64,000 bases of DNA from Zygnema circumcarinatum (Eukaryota; Streptophyta; Zygnematophyceae; Zygnematales; Zygnemataceae): assembly GCA_037447605.1 (NCBI GenBank), contig CM074815.1, positions 1,928,525 to 1,992,524 of the forward strand, read 5' to 3'. The position numbers were made by a program, and so were the translations under genes. The notes beneath the pieces are model-generated. The model was not told where the DNA came from. It searched no databases and was given only the letters and a program-made list of their open reading frames with translations. The first letter of the stretch is position 1. Every line of letters begins with the position of its first letter. Below are positions 24,601 to 34,925 of this stretch, piece after piece.

Positions 24601-25891
24601 AGAATGGGTCTCATTAGGGCTCATGGATAAGGAAAAGGGGGGGTCATTTAGTAGGCTTGTAACTATGGCCTGCATGCTGATCAAACGGGGTAAAGTTACC
24701 GATGCTGATTTCATGCTGGAAAAGCGCAAGCAGCTCTTGGAATCGTCGCAAATGGATCGAAATTTCGAGTTGGCCCAGGTCTTTGCATTAAGTGGAGCAA
24801 TAAAGTGGCTAAGGGGTCAAGCTGAGGAAGCACAGATGGCTCTCGAAAGGGCTCGAAAATTACTAAGGACATTACATGCTCTTTATCCGTTGCAGTTGGC
24901 GGATGTTTTGGATGCTCTCGGGAGGGTTTCAGCACATAAGGTGAGAAAGGGGGATTGCAATGAGGCTGGAAATGCTTCAATCTTGAAAGCTCTTTGCTTG
25001 GGTGATAAAATTAAGGATTAGTGGGATTAGAGGATTAGTTTCAAGGCTGATTGAGTTCGAGTTAGGTGAACACATCACTAGGACAAGAGCTATAGTTATT
25101 GCTAGGATTAGAGTCAGCGTTAGGCCTAGGATCATGGTTAGGCTTGGAGGTAAGGTTAATGTCAGGTTAGAGTAGAAGTAGAATTAGGGTCAGAGCTGTA
25201 GTTAGGGTTAGACTTACAGCTAGGATAAGAGTTATGGTGAAGACTGAAGTTGTGTTTTATGTGTGAGTCATGGTTGGGACAAGGTCAGGATCAGGGCTAG
25301 GTTTGGGTTTTAGGGCTAAGTTAGGGTTGGAATTGGTAGGCTTAGCATTAGGGTGACGGATATAGTTTGAAGTATTTGATCTTAAGAGTTTTGTGAATCT
25401 TATTGCGGACAGGGAGACCATATCCGGGCATTCGACCTATGGCAGCGCGCATTGAGTGCCCGAGAGGAGGTCATTGGGGAATCGCATCCCTGCCTCGCTT
25501 TCACTCTTACCAATATGGCATACATAGAAAAGCAGCTTGGCCGGATACATGCTGCAATGGACTTGAGAGACAAGGCTCTCCGTCTCATCTCAAAATCATC
25601 AGAAACTGACATTGTGCAGTTGCAGCAATTGATCGAAAGACAACTCAGGCGAGTCCCCTGCAGTGCTCTCACTGTGCTTTATCACAATCCTGTTCTCTGT
25701 TCTATTCAATGTGGAGCTTAATCTTTCAGCTTTCCAATATTGACCCATATTTTCCGACTCTATGATGAACCTTGCGTTGTGGTTGCAGTGACGAAGCGCT
25801 CACAATGCACGCAGAAGAGCAGCCGAGATTATCGCGAGGAGGGCGACAAAGCTTAGAGACAATAGCGGAGGCGGAAGGCGGGACAGAATAG
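18696..25891 (+). CDS. NB-ARC/TPR STAND-type NTPase
   Basis: Eleven in-phase exons: 18696-19133, 19551-19742, 20345-20677, 20840-21007, 21165-21293, 21471-21569, 22190-22378, 22746-22903, 23260-24940, 25413-25648 and 25789-25891 (about 1241 residues). Order: an N-terminal region of about 320 residues I do not recognise; Walker A (GLVGPSGVGKT); Walker B (ALIIVDNA); the sensor-type HILITSE; a GLPL-like LGCLPFFLAIAG; a winged-helix segment ending FHPLLQTFSR; then a long helical region closing with kinesin-light-chain-like TPRs (ESHPCLAFTLTNMAYIEKQ). STAND proteins of this layout act as nucleotide-switched sensors, often in immunity. That role is inferred here. The start is uncertain: in-frame ATGs also lie upstream, and exon 1 may have an acceptor at 18675. 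The last intron uses a GC donor in this model; otherwise the protein ends at 25721. Confidence 0.83.
19803..20220. repeat. G-rich intronic tract with assembly gap
   Basis: Intron 2 of the NB-ARC/TPR gene (19743-20344) is dominated by repeats of GGGGGAGAGTGAATGAGAGG and poly-G. Ten N bases at 19893-19902 mark an unresolved stretch whose true length is unknown. The gap lies in an intron and does not affect the coding model. Confidence 0.9.
21715..22189. repeat. CT-rich intronic tract
   Basis: Intron 6 of the NB-ARC/TPR gene is almost entirely pyrimidine on the plus strand up to the acceptor CCCGCAG at 22183-22189. Open frames on both strands here are compositional. Confidence 0.75.
24941..25412. 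repeat. Degenerate GGTTAG/TTAGGG repeats in an intron
   Basis: The intron between exons 9 and 10 of the NB-ARC/TPR gene is packed with variants of TTAGGG, GGTTAG and GCTAGG at irregular spacing. It looks like a decayed telomere-like or hexamer minisatellite. A related stretch lies at 17840-17990. Confidence 0.7.
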
Positions 25892-26705
25892 GCCTTACGG
25901 AATTCGTTTTTCGAAAGCAAGTACGGTACATACTATTGATTCCGCCATTACTACTGAAATTGTGGCGGAACTCATACTGGCTTTGATTTCAAATGTATGA
26001 AACTTTTCTAGGGGGGGGGGGGGGGTCTGACCGAGGCCCCCCTACAACAGGAATAGGCGGTTTCATACTTTGAAAAGATCGATAGTATTTTTCTACACAG
26101 GAAGTCGTGATTCAATTTTTGGCTTCCGAAAGTGTAGAGCTTTTCTAAGTTTATGACTGAAACCCCTCTTAGAGGGGGTCACTGAAATGTACAGCACTGC
26201 TGCTGGCTGGGGGGGGGGGGGCTGGCTCCATAATTTTGGCGATTTCAGCATGGAGCCAATGTTTAGCATCTTCCGGGATTCAGACACGCAGCTTGTGGGG
26301 CACAGTGTGTATCTATTTTGATTTCAGGTTTAAAATAAAAACACTATCGCTGCAATACTTTGAATACGTTTGTAAGTTATAATTTCTACGCTCGTTTTAC
26401 GGCTTTGTATTGGCCTCCATCATCATCAGCGCTGGCCAAACTTTTTGACAGCTCTCTTATCAATCAAAGAGATAGATGAAAGCCACCTGACTATCTATGA
26501 TCTGAATACACATGCAGCACAAGAAAAGAAAACGATGATTGAAACTGAGAGCAGAAAACATATGAAGGAGACAACCGAACAATTGGAATTAGACTCGTAA
26601 GGGTTTTCTCCTCAAGCGAGATCTCCTTTCAAAAAAATCTCAGCCCACTTCTGTACAGATTTCTCAGTCGTGCATCAAGACATGGGCAAACTCTGCTTGA
26701 GCTTT
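25892..26705. other. Intergenic region between convergent NB-ARC/TPR and LEA genes
   Basis: Two poly-G runs (about 26011-26025 and 26210-26220) and AT-rich DNA, with no recognised gene. It should hold both 3' UTRs. Confidence 0.55.
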
Positions 26706-27071
26706 TCAAGACTCCTTTGCCTCCTTAATCTGCTGCTGAACCTCCTCCGCCGAAACATTATCAGAAACAGCAAACGGATTCACATATTGGTCGTCCAGTG
26801 GCCTTCCCTTCAGATCACTCCGCATGGCTCCTTCAGGATGAGTTGCAAACTGAGCGCCTTCCTTTGCAGATTCTGCCCTTACTTGTCCCCCTTTCCGGCC
26901 CATCTCTGCATAGCCTTCGTGACCAAGCTGCTGTTTACGAGTCTCGCCTCCCTTTCTCCCTCCTTCCCTGATGCGTTCCTCCGCTTCCTCCGCCTGCTCC
27001 CAGGTCTGCCCTAACTGAAACTGAGGGCCATGCTCATCCTTCAGCTTGTCCATAGACGAATGCGATGTCAT
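26706..27071 (-). CDS. Group 1 (Em-like, LEA_5) late embryogenesis abundant protein
   Basis: One exon of 121 residues starting at the ATG at 27071. It is very hydrophilic, Gly/Glu/Lys/Gln-rich and lacks any hydrophobic segment. The group 1 signature GGETRKQQLGHEGYAEMGRK occurs once, followed by a partial GGQVRAESAKEG. This family protects cells during desiccation, in the cytosol as a disordered hydrophilic protein, and is normally induced by abscisic acid. An AG at about 27085 just upstream could be the acceptor of a 5' UTR intron. G-boxes lie 1.0-1.25 kb upstream (see 28062-28319). Confidence 0.86.
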   Translation of the reverse strand: MTSHSSMDKLKDEHGPQFQLGQTWEQAEEAEERIREGGRKGGETRKQQLGHEGYAEMGRKGGQVRAESAKEGAQFATHPEGAMRSDLKGRPLDDQYVNPFAVSDNVSAEEVQQQIKEAKES

Positions 27072-28475
27072 ACTGCCCTGTCGGAATCGCAGACACAGCG
27101 GTGTGCTCCTGTTATAAAATCTGCAAAAAAGGAACTCGATAGCGTATGAACTAAGCTAGGAATTCCGGTGCCATTGAAATGTGCTTGCTTGCAAACGCAC
27201 AACCGGGAGAACAGCCACAATTATTACCACTCTCTCAAGCCTAAAAAACACGTCTTTTCCACGAGGTCAGGAAAAAGGAAATACGGAACTTTAATCGTAC
27301 AAGGAAAAAATGAATAAGCCTTGAAAGGCTATCCCGTTCCCGGCAACAGCTGGTTGCAAAACTTTCCAACTTCCGCCAATGACTGAGGAACACTTGTGCT
27401 CAACATCAACCTTACAATTGTATTTTATTTAGGTGATCTTGCAAGATGTTTGCAGTTCAGAGTCACCAATCAGCGCTCCTATTCAGTATCCAGCAGAGCA
27501 AGGTGATAAAGTCGCCATCAACATCAAACAATGAACATGCAAAGGGCAAAAACCACCAATTTCCAAACTCCTGCGGACCAAGCAGTCCATAGATCCGCTA
27601 CTGCTGCTATGCCTCACCTCTGAATTTTTCTAAATGCTGAAGCTTTTCTTTCCTCGCAGCAAGCAGCTCGACGGTCTGCTGGACAGCAAGAACCAGCGGC
27701 TTCTAAAACATAGTAAGCCGATTAAAGTATTTTCCTCAGTCACCTCCACTTTGAATAATTGAAGAATACAAACGAATCTTCCTTCCTCTATTCAATAAAA
27801 TCACATGGCTGCGAGAAATGGAAGTGTAGGCGCAGCCAGCCATGGCCTGCCAGGCGGCGGCCATTGCCTGCATGCACGCATGCATGCATGGGTCATGCGG
27901 CGCATGGGCAAATGCCGACCTCGCCTGGTTTCAAACTGAACTTCTTTGGGAAACGTCAAAATTGACACGCCCTAATGTCAAAGGTTGGCAAGTGTCGCCC
28001 GTACACGAGTGCTGACGTGGAAAATAAGATCTGCCGGATTGAATAACGAATTAAAGACCGCCACGTGGTAAAGTGTGTCACGTGGCACGCTCACGAGAGC
28101 CAGCAGGCTGCCCCGCCGCCCAGGCCCTTCGTACCGTCGCTTTGACCGCCAACTCTGAGCTCCGGGACGCCATTCGGGCCGTCCGATCGTCGCCGGAGTC
28201 GCTGCGCGCCGTCCGATTTCGTCCGACGTGGCGGCGGTTTGGTGCGCAGTGTGCATGGCAAGTGGCAATTCCAACGAGATCTTTTCAGGGAAGCAAGACC
28301 TATGGCTCTGCGACACGTGGCGGGCATGCATACGGCGACACTTTTACACTTCATCAATAGATTGGAGCAGCAGAAAGACGAAAAAAAAAAAAAAAGAGAG
28401 CAGAGAGAGGCAGATCATTGTTAATGCTTGAAGGGGCTCTTTCTTTACAGCTGGATAAGTAGTCGGCATGTGGAG
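27072..28475. other. Upstream region of the LEA gene
   Basis: Contains AT-rich DNA, a GCATGCATGCATGGG-type palindromic run near 27868, and a GC-rich block at 28085-28260 with overlapping open frames on both strands that resemble nothing I know. I call no gene here. Confidence 0.45.
28062..28319. promoter_or_regulatory. Cluster of three G-box/ABRE hexamers
   Basis: CACGTG occurs at 28062-28067, 28079-28084 (as GTCACGTGGCAC) and 28314-28319 (as ACACGTGGCGG). The context CACGTGGC is the classic abscisic-acid response element that drives Em-type LEA genes. The nearest candidate targets are the LEA gene about 1 kb away on the minus strand and the weak open frame at 28476. Confidence 0.45.
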
Positions 28476-29009
28476 ATGATTATTATCTCAGATAGAGTAC
28501 AGGAAGCTTTTGATAAAGAAAGGAAGCAGGAAAATGGCATTGATCTCACGATGGCGACTGTGCCATCAAATGCACATGGACACAATCATCATGGGGAACC
28601 ACGAGGAACTGGCCGCAAAGGAACTAAGGAGAAAAGGAAAAAGCTGGGAGCGGAAAACTACGCCTCGGCTCAACAACGCAGCCAGCTAACGAAACATGCT
28701 ATGCAGTTATCAAAACCATCGTGTTACAAAGGTGTTGAAAACATAAGGATGGGCCTTATGGAATGTTTGGAGAAAGAGCTTAATTGCACATTTGGGGCTT
28801 CCAAGCTTCTACTTCAGCTCAACACCGGAGCGTTATTGCCGATGCTCTTCTTTTCCAGTTCCTTATTATTGCCTTCTCTCCTCCATTCGATTCAAGAACG
28901 CAGCATAACTCTACCTACTGAAGGTTTGGTTAAATTCTGTACTCATGCTGAAGAGTCACTTTGTCCTCTATCCGGAAAACAAAACAAGTCGAGCGTCCAA
29001 CCAAGTTGA
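28476..29009 (+). CDS. Unrecognised open reading frame, 177 residues
   Basis: An uninterrupted frame from the ATG at 28476. It has a basic His/Lys-rich middle (HGHNHHGEPRGTGRKGTKEK) and one hydrophobic patch (PMLFFSSSLLLPSLL). I recognise no family and see no supporting splice structure. It may be chance, a non-coding transcript or a lineage-specific gene. Confidence 0.25.
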   Translation: MIIISDRVQEAFDKERKQENGIDLTMATVPSNAHGHNHHGEPRGTGRKGTKEKRKKLGAENYASAQQRSQLTKHAMQLSKPSCYKGVENIRMGLMECLEKELNCTFGASKLLLQLNTGALLPMLFFSSSLLLPSLLHSIQERSITLPTEGLVKFCTHAEESLCPLSGKQNKSSVQPS

Positions 29010-29399
29010 AATACGCACCTTAAGTTTCCACATTGAGTAACGTGAAAGGTAAGAATGAGCATGAGCCCCCCAGAGTATATACCGCTCACCTTATTCAGTT
29101 TGGGGCATGCCCTTGCGAACTCTGTTTATTATCCGGTAGTGCAGCCCACAACAAATACGAACCCACAGTACAGTAAAATGTTCTATTCTATATTCTCAAA
29201 TGTCCTCTGTTCTGTTCTATTAACCGTCTGCTTATTACTGCTTTTTACAAAAGGAACTGAAAAAGGAAAAAGAGAAAGCCCCCCTTCACCCACACTCTTT
29301 TCTTTCTTGACTGTACATACGATGTCATACGGTATTCAGTACCCTAAAAAATAACTTAAGACTTTGCTTTCCAAACCCCCCAACAGGCGCAATGTCTCA

Positions 29400-32300
29400 T
29401 CACACTAATCGGCTTTGGGCCCTCTCAATGGGCCCTTCTGCCACATCAGCAACCTTTGCTCTCATCCTGAACCTCTCCAGCATGTTCCCACCCTTCTGCT
29501 TCTCTTTGAGAGGGGGAGGCTTGCTGCTACTTGCTGCAGCCGAAGAGCCTTCGTCGACTCTCCAGGCGAGAGCCTCACTCATGGCGATCGCCTTCATCTC
29601 AGCCTCCTCCCTCTTCCTCTCCAACTCTCTCACCTTCGCCTCCAGTTCCTTCCTCTTCGCAACTTCCGTCTCCAGCGCAGTCATTGTGGCATTTATCTTA
29701 GTCTGCTCTTCCGCGAGCCCTTGATCTCCGGACGTTGTTTGTTCAGAAACTAGGTATATCTGCAAAAGGAATTTCATTGTCACATGATTAGGAGAAGGAA
29801 TAGCTTCGAAATACGTTGAAAACCTAACTGAACTATTTTTTAAGAGGATTGAAGTCCTTGTTTTAAAGCATTTATCCTCTTTCAAGCAACTCCCTTTCTT
29901 TTCACACATACTTGCTCAACAGTGTTCCTCTCGAAATCACTATTCTCGTCCATCGCATCACTTCCACTCCGTTTCGCGCAAATGTCTCCCTTCAGCCTCT
30001 TCAATTCCAGCTCCAACTCCTGCACCTTCTTCTGAAGCTCCAGTTCTCTTTTCCCGTGCTTCATCGTTTGCTCCCCTTCCTTTCCTTCTCCTTCTACTCT
30101 CTGCCCCTCGTCCTGGATTTGAAATCCTCTCATGTCCTCCAATTTCACCTCCGGCAAACCACTATAGATATCATCTGCACTTCCCTCCGAAACATTAATC
30201 CTGCCTTCCGCTACCGCACTCGTTTCCTCCTTCAACGATTCTCCCATCTTTTCAATCTCTGCTCCAATCGTCAAAATCTTCCTCATTTCTTCCTCCAAAA
30301 CTTGCTCTACATGAGATCGCCTCCCTCTCTCATTCATCGCGGCAGCTTCCGCAACTGCTAGTTTCTCATCCCACTGTAAGCATCTCTTTTCAGATATCTC
30401 TAACTGCTGCTGAAGTTCAATTTCTTTCTTCACAGCAGCTTCTCTCAAAGCCTCTGCCTCTGCAGCAGCTTTCTCCTTTCCTACGACCTCTTTCTGCAAT
30501 TCTGCAATGTTTGCGTCCATGGATTTTATCCTCACCTCTCTTTCTCTCAACTTCTCCTCCAACTCGATAATCACTCTCTGCCATTCTGTGAGCCTTTTCT
30601 CTGTTTCTGCCTGCTTCAAGGCATCCTGAGCCCTCAAAGACAGCAATTCCTTGACCCTCTCTTCCGCATCATGTTTCCTCCCCTCTTCTGCCATGGCTGA
30701 GATCTCCGCCTTCGCCCGTCGCTTACTCTCCTCCATAGCTCTCCCTTCTGCCAAACCTTTCATTCTCTCGGCTTCCTTCCTCATCTTCTCCTCTTCCTTC
30801 CTAATTCTCATCTCCTCCTTTCCGAACGCTTCAGCTTTTCCCCTCTTCTCGCTTTCCTCCTTCACTTTCAATTCCAGTGCAGTTCTTTTCTTTTCTTCCT
30901 CCCCAAACTTCAACTGCAATTCTTTCCTCAGCTTCTCTTCTGCCTTTGCTTTGCTCTCCTCCTCCCTCCTCAGTTTCTGCTCCTCGACAAGCATAGCCTC
31001 CGCTTTCCCTCTCCTCTCCCTGTCCTCCGCAGCCCTCCTCTCAATTTCCCCATTCTTTCTCCTCTCCTCGATTAGCGCCAATTCTGATCTCTCCCTCTTT
31101 CCGTCTTCCACGAGCAACCTCATTTCTGCCTCTTCTCTCCTCTTTCTCTCCTCTATCAACTCCTCCTCTATCTCTCGTCTCATATCCTCTGCCTCTGTCG
31201 CCATATGCATTGCATCATTCATCTGATTTTCAAGAATCCGTCTGTGTCCTTCCTCCGCTCTTCGTCGTTTTTCTTCCTCTGCGAATCGCAGCTCACTCTC
31301 TGCTCTTTTCTTCTGCTCAGTTAAAAGCCTATTTTCAGTTTCTTGCCTCTTCTTGTTCTCCTCAGTCCATTTCGCTTGTGCTTCAGATAACGCATTTTCC
31401 AAAGATTCTACCTTAGCAGCTGCCTGTCGAGCTGCAATTTCGTCGTACGCTTTACTCACAGAAGTTTCCGCTCTCTTCACAGCAGCAACCTGAGAGATAG
31501 TTTCTTGGACCTTTGCAGCCATCTGCAGCCACCACTTTTCTAAAATAAACTCAACTCATGTCTACGTTGACTGAGAAGTGAAATTTTTACCTTGACTGCC
31601 ATTCCAGAGATGAGTTTCAACAAACATTTTTTGTTTTCAATCATGGACAGAGTTTCAAAATCACTGTTAGAAATAAAGGTGATAATCAGAACAGAATTTC
31701 CTTGGTTAAAAAACTTAAAACTCGAATAACATGGCCGTGGGGTTAAAGCTGGTCACTCACAGAAGCACTTGTCTTGACTGTGTGCCCGTGACGTTGAGAA
31801 ATAATATGTGCGATGTCGTGACGTTTTGCCTTTTCTGCTAATTTAAGAGCAGTGCTGCCATCCTGGGAAACAACAGAAAGCCAGTTTACAAGTAATCTGC
31901 TTATCAAATGCATAATTTTTTGCTGCTTCTGTATCTGCTATACCTGCTATCGATATTAACTACATACGATCTCCTTCTCTCCTTCTCATACCCTCTTCTC
32001 CAACCCCCATTGCCTCCCATAATCCACCCACTCTGTTCCCTCCAGCCTTTTCAAGCTCTCGTCTTCCCTCTTTCTTCCACCCTACTTCCTCGTCGGACCC
32101 TTGCAATCGTTCATTTCCCCTCTTTCTCGTTGTCCATGAAATGTTTCCATCTTGCGTTCTCTCTCGCCTTCCTTTTGTTTCACAATCTCTTCTTTCCTCT
32201 GCCTCTTTCCTCCTCTCCCATACAGTCTTCGTTTCCCTCCGTTTCTAAGCCACTTTTCCCTTCCTCTCCCCAAATTCCTTTCACTTCCTGTTCCTTGTCC

Positions 32301-34709
32301 ATCGGATGCACTCACTCCGTCGTTTCCCTGCACCTCACTACGTCACCTATCTCTCTCTCTCCTCTACCTCCGCTTTTGAGACATTATTGGCATCAATTGT
32401 GTATGCATAAAATTCATTGCAGCAAGAAAAGTTTGAATATTTTTCTCACCTTTGTCTTTGCAAACTTGTCCGCCCCTCTCTGGAGGAGCACCTTCACTAT
32501 CTCCACCGACCCAAAAGCAGACGCGCAGTGAAGTGGAGTAAAAAATTTCTGACATTTTTGAGAATCCAAAAAGAAAAACATACATGTTTCAGTACATCTA
32601 CATAGTAATTTGCCAATAAAGAAAGGCAGTTGGGCTTCAGAGGCAAACAGGAGATTTACCTGGTCACGCGCGTCAGGGTTTGCGCCAGATTCCAACAACA
32701 TGATCAGTTCCACTATGCGACCCCGCATGGCTGCGAGATGGAGCGCAGTCTGCCCCTCCTGCAGCTCACATTGATTGAAACAAGTTAAGTAGCTTGCTCT
32801 CTGTAGCCATGCGAAAGCTATCTTTTGAAAAAGGCATTGGAGAGGGAAAATTTTGCTCCCTGAGAAGCAGAGATGTGGTCCATGTGTTGCTGTCCGTGAA
32901 GAGGAGGGCGAGAGGGAGGGGAGGATGGGGGGAGGGAGATGGGGGGGGGGGGAAGAGGAGGAGTTGGGGAGGAAAGAGAAGCGAAAATTGACCTGATCTT
33001 CTGCATCCAGGTCAATGCCTCGCTCAATCAAAGCCTTCACAACACCGGTACCTCCTCCCCACACGGCATAGTGAAGGGCTGTCCATCGTCCCTGAAAAGG
33101 GCCGCACCGTCTTCAGAACCGAAAATCCCAAAACAAATCCTAAAAGCAGAAATATCCGCTTCATGCAGTCTCTTGAAATGCTCACAAGGTAATCTTTTTC
33201 GTGCTGAACTACTGCATTCTACACCTAACACAAAACTTGATATTTCAATTACAATTGATTGGCCAGTTTTAGATCAGAGTTCTGGATCATAGGGTTACTT
33301 GTCGAATCTGTTTGCGAGACGGTATAAACGCGGTAGTATGAAATGGAAGAATGTACATAAACATGTCATAAGGTCAACGTAAAACACCCCCCTTAAATGA
33401 TGGAGTTATGTACCGTACAGCCCTTACGGCTTGCAAAATATGAACTGAAACGTGCATACCGACTTATCGCGAGCTTCTGCTTTGGCTCCCTTGGTAAGTA
33501 AGATATCGATCATTTTGTCATTTCCAAGAATGGCCGCTGCTTGGAGTGGTGTGTGCCCCTCCTGATTCCCCAACGTTGCAAACGGAAATGACTCAGTACC
33601 TGCCTTGAAGCGTTTTTTTTCCTTTCTTGAAATCTCAAGACAGATAGCTTGCCACATATGGCACATGTATTTTAAGTGCCCAGCATATATCCTCACGGCA
33701 CGTATTACAAAGCGATGGAGGTGCCTGGCTTAATTTTTGAAAATGGACAGTCTCATTGGTCCTGACAAGCATAGCAATGTGGCCAATGTCTTTGGCACCT
33801 TAACCAGCACGAAAATAGAATGTTAGAAAACACCACCCGGAAACAGACACAGCGCTTCGATATATAGCCTCATCCGTGCCGTATTTACGTCACAAAGCCA
33901 TTTCAGCGCAATGCCTCAATTTGCTGCAAAGTCTATTGCTTAATTTTTTGGAATAGACTATGTAAGTACTGCTTACAGCGTCCAACGCTTCAGTATCTGC
34001 GCCCTTGTCAAGCAGTCGCAGTAAATCTGACACTTGTCCGTCTCGTATGCTCTGGTGAACGGCTTCTGTCAGCGCCGCCTGAAAAGGAGGACACGAACAT
34101 AAAAAATTAAGCTTCAACAATAAATATTCAGATAAATGCATGCAAGTGAGGTTTCAATATCATGTCGGTCCTGCCTGTAGCGGTTTGCCTTCTGCACTTT
34201 ATCAAACACCTTGTGGCAAATCTGTCGAATTGAGACAGCTTCAGAAATTATTATTTCTTCAATTCACGCACACCAATAATTCTACTCGATCTGTCTCCAA
34301 ATCTCCAATATTATATCGGATAACCGATCCACGTATTTAAGACTTGGAGACGGAGTGAAAGAGCAGAGTGAAACGAGTGTATAATTATAAAAATAAGAAA
34401 AAAAATGATGAATTTTTCATTTCCTGCTATGTTCTCTCCTACTGCACATTATAATTCTCAATAAAAATAAGCTTACCATAGTCATACAAACAGCCCCTTG
34501 AAGAACCTCCTCCGCTTTTCCTCCCACTACCCTTTTACTTCTCTCAATGTTCCCTGAGATTCCTCTCCTCCTCTTCCTCCTCCTCGCCTTCCACCTCCTC
34601 CTCCTCCTCCCTCTCCTCCTCCTCCTCCTACCCCTATTTCTTCCACTACTAATCCTTCTCCTCCTCCTCCCCGCTCTTCTTCCCCGCCCTCCGCAGCCCC
34701 TGCAGCCAT
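29400..34709 (-). CDS. Ankyrin-repeat protein with long coiled coil
   Basis: Nine exons: 34709-34539, 34078-33977, 33561-33460, 33091-32993, 32758-32660, 32548-32450, 31862-31761, 31522-29912 and 29759-29400 (914 residues), all in phase 0. Exon 1 gives a Gly/Glu/Arg-rich leader beginning MAAGAAEGGEEERGGGG. Exons 2-7 each encode one ankyrin repeat of 33-34 residues (for example EGQTALHLAAMRGRIVELIM). Exon 8 is an unbroken charged helix of about 530 residues (EERKRREEAEMRLL type), a predicted coiled coil; exon 9 ends with a Lys/Arg-rich tail. Ankyrin repeats bind proteins and the coil suggests dimerisation or a scaffold; no specific function can be assigned. The exon 1 donor (GAA|GTAAAA) is my best guess; a later donor ATG|GTAAGC at about 34477 lies in another frame. 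Confidence 0.84.
31591..31663 (-). other. Possible 73-nt cassette (poison) exon
   Basis: In the intron between the last ankyrin exon and the coiled-coil exon there is a 73-base stretch flanked by good signals (CTAACAG before, GTAAAA after). Included after the phase-0 ankyrin exon it would begin with TGA and stop the protein. Its only open frame does not fit the upstream phase. It may be a regulated cassette exon, the first exon of a separate coiled-coil transcript, or chance. Confidence 0.3.
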
Positions 34710-34925
34710 GGCGGTCCTTGGCAGGCGCAGGGCCGACGGCGTCCAAGGGTCGCGCCGTTCCGCCGCAATGATCCGACGTGGCGAAGCAGGCGCCCCGTGG
34801 CAAGCATTTGCCACGTAGGAACAAAATCCCATTCTTGCCACGTGGCAACCATTGTTTCGTCCAATGACCCTGCATTCTAAAATAAAGTTGCCGCTTAGGT
34901 CTGATTGGGCCACGTGGGTCCGTGC
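34710..34925. promoter_or_regulatory. Promoter region of the ankyrin/coiled-coil gene with palindromic G-box
   Basis: TTGCCACGTGGCAA, a 14-bp perfect palindrome around a G-box, lies at 34835-34848, about 130 bp upstream of the start codon. A second CACGTG is at 34911-34916, preceded by GATTGG at 34903. This matches bZIP/bHLH binding sites; use in vivo is inferred. Confidence 0.5.

Noticed and set aside
30651-31226. Plus-strand Ser/Phe/Leu-rich frame of 191 codons
   Set aside because: Antisense of the Glu/Lys/Arg coiled-coil exon; its composition is the expected complement.
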